Below are positions 8,556 to 17,293 of a DNA stretch of 64,000 nt, piece by piece. The stretch comes from CAWELS01 sp964468205 (GTDB lineage Bacteria > Acidobacteriota > Terriglobia > Bryobacterales > Bryobacteraceae): the NCBI GenBank assembly GCA_964468205.1, contig CAYXVG010000024.1, positions 1-64,000 of the forward strand, written 5' to 3'. The translations under genes and the position numbers were made by a program. The notes beneath the pieces were generated by a model. The model ran no database searches and was not told the origin of the DNA. It saw nothing but the letters and a program-made list of their open reading frames with translations. Position 1 is the stretch's first letter, and each line of letters starts with the position of its first letter.

Positions 8556-9346
8556 TCGAGATTCTTATCGCGGGATTGTTGGGCTTGATGATCGGTAGCT
8601 TTCTGAATGTCTGCATCTACCGCCTTCCGCGTAATCGCTCCATAATCACGCCACGCTCTTACTGCCCGCGCTGCAGACAGACCATCGCCTGGTACGACAA
8701 CATCCCCGTGTTCAGCTACGTGATCCTGCGCGGCCGCTGCCGCCACTGCGGGCAATCGTTTTCCTGCCGCTATCCGCTGGTCGAATTGCTAACTGGCGCC
8801 GTTTTCGCTGCGATTGTCTGGGTTTACGGGCCCACTGCCATCGCCTTGCGCTTTCTCATCCTCGCCAGCCTGCTGATCGCGCTGGCTTTTACCGACCTCT
8901 CACGACGGATCCTACCGGATGAGTTAACGGTGGGGGGAATCGGGCTGGGTCTGATCTGCGCCGCAATTGCTCCTCTCGATCACGACTTCATCTACTTTGT
9001 CGCGCGGAGCAGTCTCGGGGTGATCGGATCGTCCTTGGCAGCCTCGGTGACTGGGGCGATTATTCCGTGCGCCATTCTGGGCGCGATTGGTTGGATATGG
9101 GGAAAGATTCGTCACATGGATGTGCTCGGACTCGGCGACGTCAAGATGATCGCGACTGTCGGTTCGTTTCTCGGTCTGCAGTCCACACTGGCTGCGCTCG
9201 TGATCAGTTCAATTGCGGGTGCGGTCTTCGGCACGGCTCATATTCTGCTCACGCGCCGGGACTTCACTTACCAGCTACCCTACGGCACGTATATCGCCTT
9301 GGGAACAATCGGTTACGTACTATTGGCGCACAAGTTTTTCGTGTAG
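8552..9346 (+). CDS. pilD: Type IV prepilin peptidase / N-methyltransferase (A24)
   Basis: A 264-residue inner-membrane aspartic peptidase that cleaves type IV prepilin or type II secretion pseudopilin leaders and N-methylates the new N-terminus. The cytoplasmic loop has the four zinc cysteines C38, C41, C63 and C66. The two catalytic aspartates are D115 (AFTDLSRR) and D196 (GLGDVKM). Around seven to eight hydrophobic helices are visible. The GTG start overlaps the upstream stop by 4 bp. The presence of the methyltransferase loop makes it a full bifunctional enzyme rather than a TadV/CpaA-like short form. No pilin gene is in the window. Confidence 0.92.
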   Translation: MIEILIAGLLGLMIGSFLNVCIYRLPRNRSIITPRSYCPRCRQTIAWYDNIPVFSYVILRGRCRHCGQSFSCRYPLVELLTGAVFAAIVWVYGPTAIALRFLILASLLIALAFTDLSRRILPDELTVGGIGLGLICAAIAPLDHDFIYFVARSSLGVIGSSLAASVTGAIIPCAILGAIGWIWGKIRHMDVLGLGDVKMIATVGSFLGLQSTLAALVISSIAGAVFGTAHILLTRRDFTYQLPYGTYIALGTIGYVLLAHKFFV

Positions 9347-9352
9347 CGGAGG

Positions 9353-9967
9353 CTACCGGACGCTCGCCAGGTTTAGAGACTCCCGCATCTTGTTCACGCA
9401 TTCGTCTTCGAATCCGAAGTCGTCGCATGTCAGGTCCTTTGGCGTGAAACAGTCGCGGGCGATGCCCTTTCTGGAGTGGCCGGTGGAGCGGGTCACGACG
9501 TGGAAGATTTCGTGGGCGAGAACGCGGCCGAGAGCCCGGCCCACGAGAATTTCCCGTTCCGGGAGGTCTTCGGAACAGGTTACCGGATGCAGCACACTGC
9601 GGACACGGTCACACTCCACCTCGGCGAACGGCAATACGGCGCCGTTCGAAACATGCGTGAAGCCGAGGGTGCGCCGGCCGGCCGGTTCAAATTCCGGTGG
9701 ATGCCGGCCCGTGCAGGCGCCGCGCAGACGGACGACCACCACGCGGTTGAAGATCTTCCCGGCAGCGTGGTCGTCGAGTTTGTTCCAGGCTACTATCAGT
9801 CCGGGCGTCTGGATCACCCGCTCGAACTCATCCTCCATCGCCTGGCGGACCCCAGGTGATAACTCGTCTTTGGTGTCAACGAAGACGCCAAGTGTCTGTT
9901 CGCCTTGCACATCGCCAATTCCCAGAAAACCGGCGAGTACCACGCTTCCCAACCGGATCGCGACCAT
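9353..9967 (-). CDS. Putative secreted HEXXH metalloprotease-like protein
   Basis: A 204-residue protein with a weak N-terminal signal peptide (hydrophobic residues about 6-20). A single HEIFH motif (H152, E153, H156) is followed by a TGHSRKGIARDCF segment that could provide the third metal ligand (H165). Four or more cysteines (C85, C119, C131 and the CDD/DEC pair near the C-terminus) suggest disulfides in the periplasm. I do not recognise a named family with certainty; similar small HEXXH proteins occur among uncharacterised acidobacterial proteins. It ends 6 bp from the convergent pilD, which argues for no shared regulation. Confidence 0.6.
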   Translation of the reverse strand: MVAIRLGSVVLAGFLGIGDVQGEQTLGVFVDTKDELSPGVRQAMEDEFERVIQTPGLIVAWNKLDDHAAGKIFNRVVVVRLRGACTGRHPPEFEPAGRRTLGFTHVSNGAVLPFAEVECDRVRSVLHPVTCSEDLPEREILVGRALGRVLAHEIFHVVTRSTGHSRKGIARDCFTPKDLTCDDFGFEDECVNKMRESLNLASVR

Positions 9968-10117
9968 GCTGCCTGGAGCTTACCAGAACTGTGATCGTAT
10001 GTAAACATTTTTGTGTTAATTCTGTAACTATCTACGGTGCGCGAGCAGGGTACAATCGGGGATCTCACCTACTCGTGTGGCTCGCGTGGCGGCCGGCGCG
10101 GGAGCGTTTCGCTGCAT

Positions 10118-11353
10118 TTAGCCGGACTGCCGGCGGCGGTAGGATGGTTTCGTCAGCCGGCGCGATGGATCCGGCGGCGGGATGTTGCGCTTTTTCCATT
10201 CAGCGCGGAAGTCGAAGCGCAACTCGGCAATGCTTGGACCGGCGACTTCAATGTTCGAGAGGTCCCGTGTTCCGACGCCCAGCTCCTCGGCCAGACGTAG
10301 GGTGCTGTCGCAATTCTCGAAGGGAGCCGCGCCCCGGCCGGCCATCGGGTCGAAGCCCATCAAAGCCGCCCCGACGGCGTCAGTGCAGACGGCATTGGTT
10401 CCAGCCATGAGAATTCCCGGAGAAACAGGAAAAGCACTGCGGGATTGCGCGGTTTCGCCGACGGCCTGGGAGGTGATTCCCTCCACCACCGAGAGGTGAA
10501 TGGGCCGCGCCGCCGCCAGATCCGCGACCACGCGCGGAACCCGGTAGCCGCCGTCGCGCGGGGAATCGGGATCGATCTCCTGCGGCGCCGACGCCGACGG
10601 CCCGCGTGTTCCCCAATGGAAGACTTCGGAGCGGCCGCCGACCGGTGTTGGACTGGGTCCCTGCAGCCCCGCCCCTTCGCCGTAGATGGTGCAGGGGGTG
10701 ATGCCGAAGCAATTCTTCATCGCCAGCGTGATGCCGGCGGTTCGGTGTTCTTTCATTTTCGCGATGGAGACGAAGACGTCACAATCTTCGTAGGAGTGGT
10801 TGAGGTCGTAGGCTGGATACAGGAGTCCGCCGCCGGGTACGGGGAAGCGGTGATATTCCGTGCCGTAGCCGAGGTAGTTGGTATTCTCGAACTCGACCCG
10901 GCTGGCGGCCCGGGTGAACTCTTCCGGCCGCCAGCCAGCGCGGACGAGGAACTCCTCGAGCGGCTCGTCGGTGGACCACGGGCTTTCGAGCAGGCGAATG
11001 CGGCGCGCTCCGGCCTTGTCCATCAGATGCAGGGTTGCGGCGATTACGGCCGGATGGGTCCAGGTGGTCGCTTCGATCGTCGCAAAACCGAGCCGCGCGT
11101 CCGCCACGCCCGTGAGGTTGATCTTCACGGCGACGGTCTTCCCGTTTACGAGCCTGCCAAGTCCGCCAATGCGGTCAAACATCTTCTCGAGCGTGGGAAC
11201 CACATCCGAGGGCGCGTAACTGCGGCACCGGTCAATGGCCACGGGGGCGGATGGAGCGGCCGTCATGCGCCATAACCGGCCCGTCGCCGCCACGGCGCCA
11301 GCCTTTCCGGCAGCCGCGAGCAAACCTCTTCGCGAAATCCCTCTTAAGCTCAT
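10118..11353 (-). CDS. Tat-exported DUF362 protein
   Basis: A 411-residue protein starting at ATG 11353, chosen because GGAGG lies 5 nt upstream and the product begins with a twin-arginine signal (SRRGLLAAAGKAG). The body matches DUF362: VNGKTVAVKINLTG, WTHPAVIAATLHLMDKAG, and DVFVSIAKMKEH-x-TAGITLAMKNCFG. DUF362 proteins are frequently fused to ferredoxin domains; this one has no C-x2-C clusters, so it lacks an Fe-S module. The biochemical function of the family is unknown. Tat export implies folding, and perhaps cofactor loading, in the cytoplasm. Confidence 0.85.
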   Translation of the reverse strand: MSLRGISRRGLLAAAGKAGAVAATGRLWRMTAAPSAPVAIDRCRSYAPSDVVPTLEKMFDRIGGLGRLVNGKTVAVKINLTGVADARLGFATIEATTWTHPAVIAATLHLMDKAGARRIRLLESPWSTDEPLEEFLVRAGWRPEEFTRAASRVEFENTNYLGYGTEYHRFPVPGGGLLYPAYDLNHSYEDCDVFVSIAKMKEHRTAGITLAMKNCFGITPCTIYGEGAGLQGPSPTPVGGRSEVFHWGTRGPSASAPQEIDPDSPRDGGYRVPRVVADLAAARPIHLSVVEGITSQAVGETAQSRSAFPVSPGILMAGTNAVCTDAVGAALMGFDPMAGRGAAPFENCDSTLRLAEELGVGTRDLSNIEVAGPSIAELRFDFRAEWKKRNIPPPDPSRRLTKPSYRRRQSG

Positions 11354-11600
11354 CACAACCTCCGTTGCATTCCAATCCCAGTTTTCAAGGCCACCGAAAT
11401 AACGCGTATGGGTCAGATAATTTCGAGCGCCGTGGATTTTTCCGCAGGCTCCTGAGTCCAATGTACGGAACCCCTATCCGGCTGGTCAATAGCGATCGCC
11501 CAACGCTGAACCTATTGTACGCCGGATGCAAGGGAGGAATTTCTTTTCTGTCTGCTCTTGCGTTCCTAATCGAATGTGTGATTAAACAGTCAATCGAATT

Positions 11601-12440
11601 ATGACCGCAGATCTACCGATCATGGACTTTGAGCGTTTCTGGCGGCGTCTCCAAAACCTTGGACTGAATGCCTACGAAGCACGCGCCTATCTTGTTTTGG
11701 TTGGGCATCCAAGGTTTAAGGCTCTGGAACTGGCTAACCGAGCCAGCGTTCCAAGGCAGAAAATCTACGAAGTGCTTGACAGCCTGGTGGAAAAAGGGTT
11801 CGCCCACGTGATACAGGAACGAACAAAACTCTTTTCGGCGGTGGAACCGGGACTGGCCATTCCCAATTACCTCGCCCGGCGGCGCGAAATCCTCGAGCGG
11901 GAACTGACCGACCAGAGCCGGCGGGCTGTCGGCATCGTGGACGATCTCAACAATGCTTACTCGCGGGGGCAGGAAGGGCGTGGAACGCTGGATTTCCTAC
12001 GTATCATAAGCGAACCCGGCCAGGCGGGCGCGCAGTTCCGTGAAATGCTGGCCGAGGTCCGGGAGGAGTACCTCGAGTTTTCCCGTCCTCCCTACGCCGG
12101 ACGCCCACTCGAATCGGATCTTGTAGTGGCGGCTTCCGTCTCCGGAATATCGTGCCGCATTCTGGTAGAGCCGGCGTTTGTTCCGGCGCTTGACGAAAGC
12201 AGCCGCGCCGCCTGTCACGCCGCCGCGGTCGAAGTGCGATTGCTTGAACGGCTGCCCATGAAGCTGGCTGTTTTCGATGGCTGCCGGGGTATGATTGCGT
12301 TGCTCGATCCCGTGGTTACCAAACCCACCTGGACCTCGATCATGTTCGACCATGCCGGGATGGGGCAGGCGATGCGTGGGCTCTTCAATGATTACTGGGG
12401 CCGGGCTGCCGCGGTCAACTCGGCGGTCCTTGCCTCTTGA
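11601..12440 (+). CDS. TrmB-family transcriptional regulator
   Basis: A 279-residue regulator. Residues about 12-80 form a winged helix-turn-helix typical of TrmB (LNAYEARAYLVL, then ANRASVPRQKIYEVLDSLVEKGFA), followed by a helical linker and a C-terminal effector-like domain. TrmB proteins are best known from archaea as sugar-responsive regulators; bacterial members are less studied. It diverges from the DUF362 gene across a 247-bp gap, which makes that gene a possible target. No convincing Shine-Dalgarno sequence precedes the ATG. Ligand unknown. Confidence 0.83.
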   Translation: MTADLPIMDFERFWRRLQNLGLNAYEARAYLVLVGHPRFKALELANRASVPRQKIYEVLDSLVEKGFAHVIQERTKLFSAVEPGLAIPNYLARRREILERELTDQSRRAVGIVDDLNNAYSRGQEGRGTLDFLRIISEPGQAGAQFREMLAEVREEYLEFSRPPYAGRPLESDLVVAASVSGISCRILVEPAFVPALDESSRAACHAAAVEVRLLERLPMKLAVFDGCRGMIALLDPVVTKPTWTSIMFDHAGMGQAMRGLFNDYWGRAAAVNSAVLAS

Positions 12441-12490
12441 CCGCGCACCGTATCGTTTTGGCCTTCCCGGCTTCGCGAAGAATCAAGCGA

Positions 12491-13840
12491 CTACGGGAGA
12501 CGTTGGATGCACTCCTCCAGGGTGTCCATGAGGAAGTCCGCCTGATCCTTCGTGAGGACCAGGGGGGGAGACAGGCGCACGACGTTGACGCTGGCGCCGA
12601 GGAGCAGCACGCCGCGTTCGAAGGCCAAGGAGATGAGCTTGTCGCGGTGAGCGGGAGCGGGCTCGCGGGTTTCGCGATTCGCGACAATTTCGATGCCGAT
12701 CATGAGTCCGAGGCCGCGGACGTCACCGACAATCGGGTATCGCCGCGGCCATTCCCGCAGGCGATTCATTATGTACTCGCCGATGTGCGCGGCGTTTTCG
12801 ATGAGGTTTTCCTCGAGCAGTTTAAGTGTGGCGAGCGAAGCGGCGACGGCGACAGGGTTTCCGCCGAAGGTGGAGGCGTGCGAGCCGGGCGTCCACTGCA
12901 TCACCTCCGCCTTGGCGATGGTGGCGCCGAGCGGCATTCCGCTGGCGATACCCTTGGCGGAGGTGAGGATGTCGGGCGTGGAGCCATAGTGTTCCGACGC
13001 CCACATCTTGCCGGTCCGGCCCATGCCGGACTGCACCTCGTCGTGGATGAGTAGCATGCCGAACTTCCGGCACACCCGTTCCAATTCCTCGTGGAACTTT
13101 CGCGGCGGGACGACATAGCCGCCTTCGCCCTGGACCGGCTCAACAAAGACGCCGGCGACTTCATCGGCGGGAAGGATGGTCTTGACCAACTGCTCCTCGA
13201 TCACCTTGACGCATTCGACGTTGCAGGTTTCGGGTTTCTTACCGTAGGCGCAGCGGTAGCAGTAGGCGTAGGGGATGTGAGTGACGCCGGGAACGAGCGG
13301 GCTGAATCCGCGTCTCTGAACGCTTTTGCTGCCGGTGAGGGACAACGCTCCCATGGTGCGCCCGTGAAAGGCGCCGAGAAAGGCGATGAACTCGTCCCGG
13401 CCGGTGTGGTAGCGGGCCAGCTTGAGAGCCGCCTCGACGGCTTCGGCCCCGGAGTTGCCGAAGTAGACACGCCGCTCCCCTCCGCCGGGGGCGGAGGTGG
13501 AAAGCTTCTCGGCCAGATCCACCATGTTGCGGTAGTAGAAGTCGGTGCCGGACATGTGCAGGAACTTGCCTCCCTGCTCCCGGATTGCAGCCACGACATC
13601 GGGATGTGAGTGGCCGGTGGCACAGACGGCGATGCCGGCGTTGCAATCGAGAAAACGGTTGCCGTCGGGGTCTTCGACGACGGCGCCGCCGGCGCGTTCG
13701 ATGACCAGCGGATAGGAGCGCGTGTAGGACGGTGACAGGAAGCGCGCGTCGCGTTCGATGATTTCCTTTGCCTTGGGTCCGGGCAACTCCGTTTTCAGGA
13801 ACGGCAGGTCCGGACGAACTTCGGCCTTCATATTCTCCAT
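12491..13840 (-). CDS. Class-III PLP aminotransferase (acetylornithine/4-aminobutyrate type)
   Basis: A 449-residue fold-type I omega-aminotransferase. It has VYFGNSGAEAVEAALKLAR, the cofactor-binding HDEVQSGMGRTGK with D267, and the Schiff-base lysine K296 in LTSAKGIASGMPLGA. Between residues 194 and 210 it carries four cysteines (C-x2-C, then C-x3-C), a feature also seen in a subgroup of archaeal-like ornithine/amino acid aminotransferases and possibly a metal or structural site. Substrate is probably ornithine, acetylornithine, 4-aminobutyrate or an amino-acid racemisation reaction; sequence alone does not decide. AGGAGG is 10 nt before the start at 13840. It is convergent with the TrmB gene. 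Confidence 0.88.
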   Translation of the reverse strand: MENMKAEVRPDLPFLKTELPGPKAKEIIERDARFLSPSYTRSYPLVIERAGGAVVEDPDGNRFLDCNAGIAVCATGHSHPDVVAAIREQGGKFLHMSGTDFYYRNMVDLAEKLSTSAPGGGERRVYFGNSGAEAVEAALKLARYHTGRDEFIAFLGAFHGRTMGALSLTGSKSVQRRGFSPLVPGVTHIPYAYCYRCAYGKKPETCNVECVKVIEEQLVKTILPADEVAGVFVEPVQGEGGYVVPPRKFHEELERVCRKFGMLLIHDEVQSGMGRTGKMWASEHYGSTPDILTSAKGIASGMPLGATIAKAEVMQWTPGSHASTFGGNPVAVAASLATLKLLEENLIENAAHIGEYIMNRLREWPRRYPIVGDVRGLGLMIGIEIVANRETREPAPAHRDKLISLAFERGVLLLGASVNVVRLSPPLVLTKDQADFLMDTLEECIQRLP

Positions 13841-14086
13841 AAGGGGATCCTCCTGACTTGGCTCAAAGGTGGAACAGGTTGCCGCGGGAAATAAGGAGGG
13901 AGTTGCGGGCTAGTCGCAACCAAACAGGAATGGACGGTCTGTCGCCGGGCGCTTCATCCTGCTTTCATTATAATGGCAGGGGAACTGGATGGGTGCATTC
14001 CGGCGGGTGTTTACGGCCTGTTTATCTGGCTTTGGTGGGGTACAAGCCACCGCATGGACTCCGTGGCGGAGGCGGTGGGGGACAGC

Positions 14087-14488
14087 CTACGCCACGCGGC
14101 GCGGGAGGGACTTCAAAACCTCCTCGAGCAATCGAGAGTTCTTGTCCTTCAATTCATCTTCCGGGAGCAGTGATTGCGGGTCGAGCAGATGCTGCGGCTC
14201 GTATATGGCACGCGACCACCGTTGACCGGGCACAAAATGGACTTCGACGAGTTGCCCCACGAAATCTGCCCGGGAGTCCACCACTGAGCCCTCGAAATGC
14301 GTGGCTCCCAATTGAACAGCGATGTGGGTTCCCGGGCGAATGGGGAATTCAAACTGAAGGATCGCTCCTTCGGCCCAGATCTCCTCCAGATTGACAGTTG
14401 CCTCCTGCGGCTGGCCAAAGGTATCCGTCCAGCGCGTGGAGACAAGGTCTGAACAAAGGAATGTACCTTTGCCATGCTTACGCGTCAC
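14087..14488 (-). CDS. PilZ-like hypothetical protein
   Basis: A 133-residue protein from a GTG at 14488, chosen over an upstream ATG because AGGAGG sits 8 nt before it. The core (ATVNLEEIWAEGAILQFEFP, then PGTHIAVQL and EGSVVDSRADFVGQLVEVHF) reads like the beta-barrel of PilZ domains, with the DxSxxG position replaced by NLEEIWAEG. It lacks the RxxxR motif needed for cyclic di-GMP binding, so it is probably a non-binding PilZ relative. It diverges from the canonical PilZ gene at 14944. Function unknown. Confidence 0.55.
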   Translation of the reverse strand: MTRKHGKGTFLCSDLVSTRWTDTFGQPQEATVNLEEIWAEGAILQFEFPIRPGTHIAVQLGATHFEGSVVDSRADFVGQLVEVHFVPGQRWSRAIYEPQHLLDPQSLLPEDELKDKNSRLLEEVLKSLPRRVA

Positions 14489-14943
14489 GGCGCTCGCCTC
14501 CTGACTCTTTTCATTCCAACGTCGTGTGGAGCCTGGGAGCAGGGCAGGGAGGGGAGAAAGCTCAGCCACCCGACTGCACACTTAGAACCTTGTTGCATGA
14601 GGTCCTAGTACCCATAACCTAACATGCGGGTATTGAACGGTAAAGCGAATTCTTTGCTTAGACCGGCCATAGGTGGTTCATCTTAGAAGTACCATAACTC
14701 GATTCCATTCATGTTATTAGCAGCGCTGAGAGCGTGCTCCGGAGGGGCCAGGCGAGCGTGTGCAAATCCCACATTTATAGGTGACCGGCGAGCGAGCAGC
14801 CAGTGGGCCCCCGGTTACAGGCAGGTGACGAAAGATGGCCACTGCTACAGACCCCCCGGAAAATTGCCGATGGTTGTATGGTACTGCCAGTACGGATTTC
14901 TGCTTGGCCAGGGATCTGGCCGGCCGCTGCAAGATAGTTCATC
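14489..14943. other. Gene-free intergenic region between divergent PilZ-type genes
   Basis: No supported gene in this 455-bp stretch. The part from about 14600 to 14720 is noticeably richer in A+T than its surroundings and is the likely site of divergent promoters, but I cannot point to a paired -35/-10. No tRNA-like or strong hairpin structure is apparent. Confidence 0.5.
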
Positions 14944-15339
14944 ATGTACGGGAAACCGCAAGAAGACGACTCACGAGGTAGGCAGAGCGCGGACGTGCTG
15001 GACCGGCGCAAGGAGCCCCGGTATCCAACCGGGGGGTTCGTCGAAGTGAATCAAATTGGGGTGATCGCACCGCCGTTTCTCGCCAGTGTGGTGGATGTGT
15101 CGAAGTCCGGCATGCGTCTACGGATGGCGGCCGCCATCGAGCGCGGGGTCCGGTTGCGGGTGCGGTTGGAGGATCTGATCGCTTTTGGCGAGGTTCGTTG
15201 GACCCGCCAAATCGACGAGGAGACTTTCGAGGCGGGCTTGGCGGTGGACCATACGGTGCGCGCGGAGTTGGTTTCCAATATCCGCCGAGCGGCCGGACCG
15301 ACCGGGGAGAGCGAAAGGAAGCCGGACGAGAGGGATTGA
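14944..15339 (+). CDS. PilZ-domain protein (cyclic di-GMP receptor candidate)
   Basis: A 131-residue single-domain protein. It keeps both ligand motifs: R22-KEP-R26 (RxxxR) and DVSKSG with D51, S53 and G56 (D/NxSxxG), so cyclic di-GMP binding is expected. About 20 polar residues precede the domain and about 20 charged residues follow it. Such stand-alone PilZ adaptors act on motility, pili or polysaccharide synthesis; flagellin and prepilin peptidase genes elsewhere in the window are compatible but not linked. It converges on dsbD, 17 bp away. Confidence 0.85.
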   Translation: MYGKPQEDDSRGRQSADVLDRRKEPRYPTGGFVEVNQIGVIAPPFLASVVDVSKSGMRLRMAAAIERGVRLRVRLEDLIAFGEVRWTRQIDEETFEAGLAVDHTVRAELVSNIRRAAGPTGESERKPDERD

Positions 15340-15356
15340 GCGGCGGCCGGTTCGAG

Positions 15357-17285
15357 TCAGGGGACCTGCGCGGTCTGTCTTGATCTGGCTTGGTCGAGGA
15401 ACGCGAGGAACTCCTCGGGATCGCGGGTCAAGCCTGGGAAAGTGGCGAGAACGTTCTCGTCGGGATCGAGGATGGCGTAGTAAGGAATGGCGACAGTGGC
15501 GAATTTTTCTTCCTGGAGTTGCTGATTTCGTGAGGATGCCTCATCGGCGCCATCGGTGTAGAGTTCAACGAGCACGAAGTTCGCCAGGGCCGCGGCGATT
15601 GCGGGGCGGGTGAACATATTCGCCTTCATCCAGTGGCAGTTCGTGCAGGCGTAACCGGTGAAGTTCACAAAGACGAGCTTGCGCTCGGCGAGGGCCTTGG
15701 CGAGGGCCTCGTCATAGGTGTTCTTCATCCATTCCAAGCCGCTTCCCGCGGCTTGCCCGCCGAAAGCCGCTGGTTGTGAGGGAGCGGGAACGTAGGCATC
15801 GATTTCTCCCAGGCGCGCGCCGAACAACCCGGGCAGCAGACAGATGGCGAAAACAAGGAAGGCGCTACCCGTGAGAACGCGGCCGACCCCAGCTTTATCG
15901 TCCGGTTCAATGCCTTCCATTCGCAGCAAGCCGAGCAGGTAGAGCCCGGGAAGGGCGAAGAGCACGATCCAGACGGCGAGGAAGAGTTCGCGGCCGAGGA
16001 TCCCCCACTGCATCACCTGGTCAACATTCGAGAGGTACTTGAACATCGCCGCGAGGACAATGAAGCCGAGCACGATCTTGATGCGGGACATCCAGCCGCC
16101 GGCGCGGGGCATGCGCTGGAGGTAGGAGGGGAACAGGGCAAGGAAGAAGAACGGCAGGGCAAGTCCCGCGGCGAAGGAAACCATACCCGTCAGCGGGCGC
16201 AGGCCGCCGCCCTGGATGGAAGCGGCGAGGAGAGTGCCGACGAAGGGGCCGACACAGGCGAAGGCGGTGAGCGAGAAGGTGAGCCCCATGATCAAGGCGC
16301 CGGCATAGCCGCCGCGCTGGGAAGCGGCGTTGAGCCTGGTTAGGAGGCTGGAGGGTAGAGTGAGCTCGAAGGCTCCCAGGAGGCTGAGTCCGAAAGCGAG
16401 GAAGACGATCGCAATGAAGCCATTCACCCACGGGTTGGAGCCCAGTTGTACTACGCCGAAAGGACCGAGCAGGGCGGTGGCGGCGAGACCGAGCGTGGTG
16501 AATAGAGCGATGATGCCAAAACAGAAAACCAGAGCCTGTGCGAGGCTGTCCCGCTTCGCGCCGCCCTCCTTGTTAACGAAGAATGACACCGTAATCGGAA
16601 TCATCGGAAAGACGCAGGGCGTGAAAATGGCGGCGAGTCCGAAGCCGAAGGCGACGAGGAGAAAGCGGAGCAGTCCTTCCGGCGGGGCGGGCGCGGCGGG
16701 AGTGGAACCCGGCGGAGCCGAAGGGACCGCGGGGGAAGCCGCGGTATCCCGGCTGGCGGGAACGAAGGGATCGGGGATGACGGCCGGGACGGGCGCGGTG
16801 GCCGGGTCAATCGTCAGCGCCGCTTGGGCGGACTTCCGCTTCGGCGGCAGGCACTGAGTGTCATTGCAGAGCTGGTAGCGTACGTTGGCGATGACTTGCG
16901 TGTCGCCGGCGGGAGCGTCATCGGAGAGTTGGATGAGGAAGAGGAAGGTGGTTTTCTCGCCGTAAGTTTCGGTGTCTATCTGGAAGGCCGGGTCGAGCTT
17001 GGTTACGGGAGGAAGCTGGTAGATTGCCGCGCCGGCGATAGCCTCGTTTTGCTCGAGCTCGATAGATGTGGGGATCGGTCCGCCGGGTGGGGTGGTGGGC
17101 GAATAGATGTGCCAATCGTCTTCCAGGGTGACTTCGAGGCGTCCGACGACGGAAGAACCCGGGGGTGCGGCGGATGGTTCTAGCGCGAGGCTCCAATGGG
17201 CGGGATCCAGCCGTTGTGCTCCGAGTGGAGCAAAGAAGACGAACAGCGCGACGGCCGCGATGATCCACTGAAGTCGAGGTTTCAC
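15357..17285 (-). CDS. dsbD: Thiol:disulfide interchange protein DsbD
   Basis: A 642-residue inner-membrane electron carrier that moves reducing power from cytoplasmic thioredoxin to the periplasm. All three modules are visible: a secreted alpha domain (signal peptide, residues 1-23; cysteine pair QLCNDTQC near 139-144), a membrane beta domain of about eight helices with FTPCVFPM near residue 222 and FACVGPF near residue 345, and a C-terminal thioredoxin-like gamma domain with GYACTNCHW near residues 547-550. It begins at a GTG 8 bp after plsX, at the end of the yceD-rpmF-plsX run. Confidence 0.94.
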   Translation of the reverse strand: MKPRLQWIIAAVALFVFFAPLGAQRLDPAHWSLALEPSAAPPGSSVVGRLEVTLEDDWHIYSPTTPPGGPIPTSIELEQNEAIAGAAIYQLPPVTKLDPAFQIDTETYGEKTTFLFLIQLSDDAPAGDTQVIANVRYQLCNDTQCLPPKRKSAQAALTIDPATAPVPAVIPDPFVPASRDTAASPAVPSAPPGSTPAAPAPPEGLLRFLLVAFGFGLAAIFTPCVFPMIPITVSFFVNKEGGAKRDSLAQALVFCFGIIALFTTLGLAATALLGPFGVVQLGSNPWVNGFIAIVFLAFGLSLLGAFELTLPSSLLTRLNAASQRGGYAGALIMGLTFSLTAFACVGPFVGTLLAASIQGGGLRPLTGMVSFAAGLALPFFFLALFPSYLQRMPRAGGWMSRIKIVLGFIVLAAMFKYLSNVDQVMQWGILGRELFLAVWIVLFALPGLYLLGLLRMEGIEPDDKAGVGRVLTGSAFLVFAICLLPGLFGARLGEIDAYVPAPSQPAAFGGQAAGSGLEWMKNTYDEALAKALAERKLVFVNFTGYACTNCHWMKANMFTRPAIAAALANFVLVELYTDGADEASSRNQQLQEEKFATVAIPYYAILDPDENVLATFPGLTRDPEEFLAFLDQARSRQTAQVP

Positions 17286-17293
17286 GTCTTAAT

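Noticed and set aside
11487..11517. Inverted repeat CAATAG/CTATTG with a 19-nt centre between the DUF362 and TrmB genes
   Set aside because: Could be a TrmB operator, but six-base arms with a long centre occur by chance and there is no second copy.
13972..13980. Palindromic ATTATAAT upstream of the aminotransferase
   Set aside because: A good -10 shape on both strands, but no acceptable -35 either way and it lies about 135 bp from the start codon, so no promoter is claimed.
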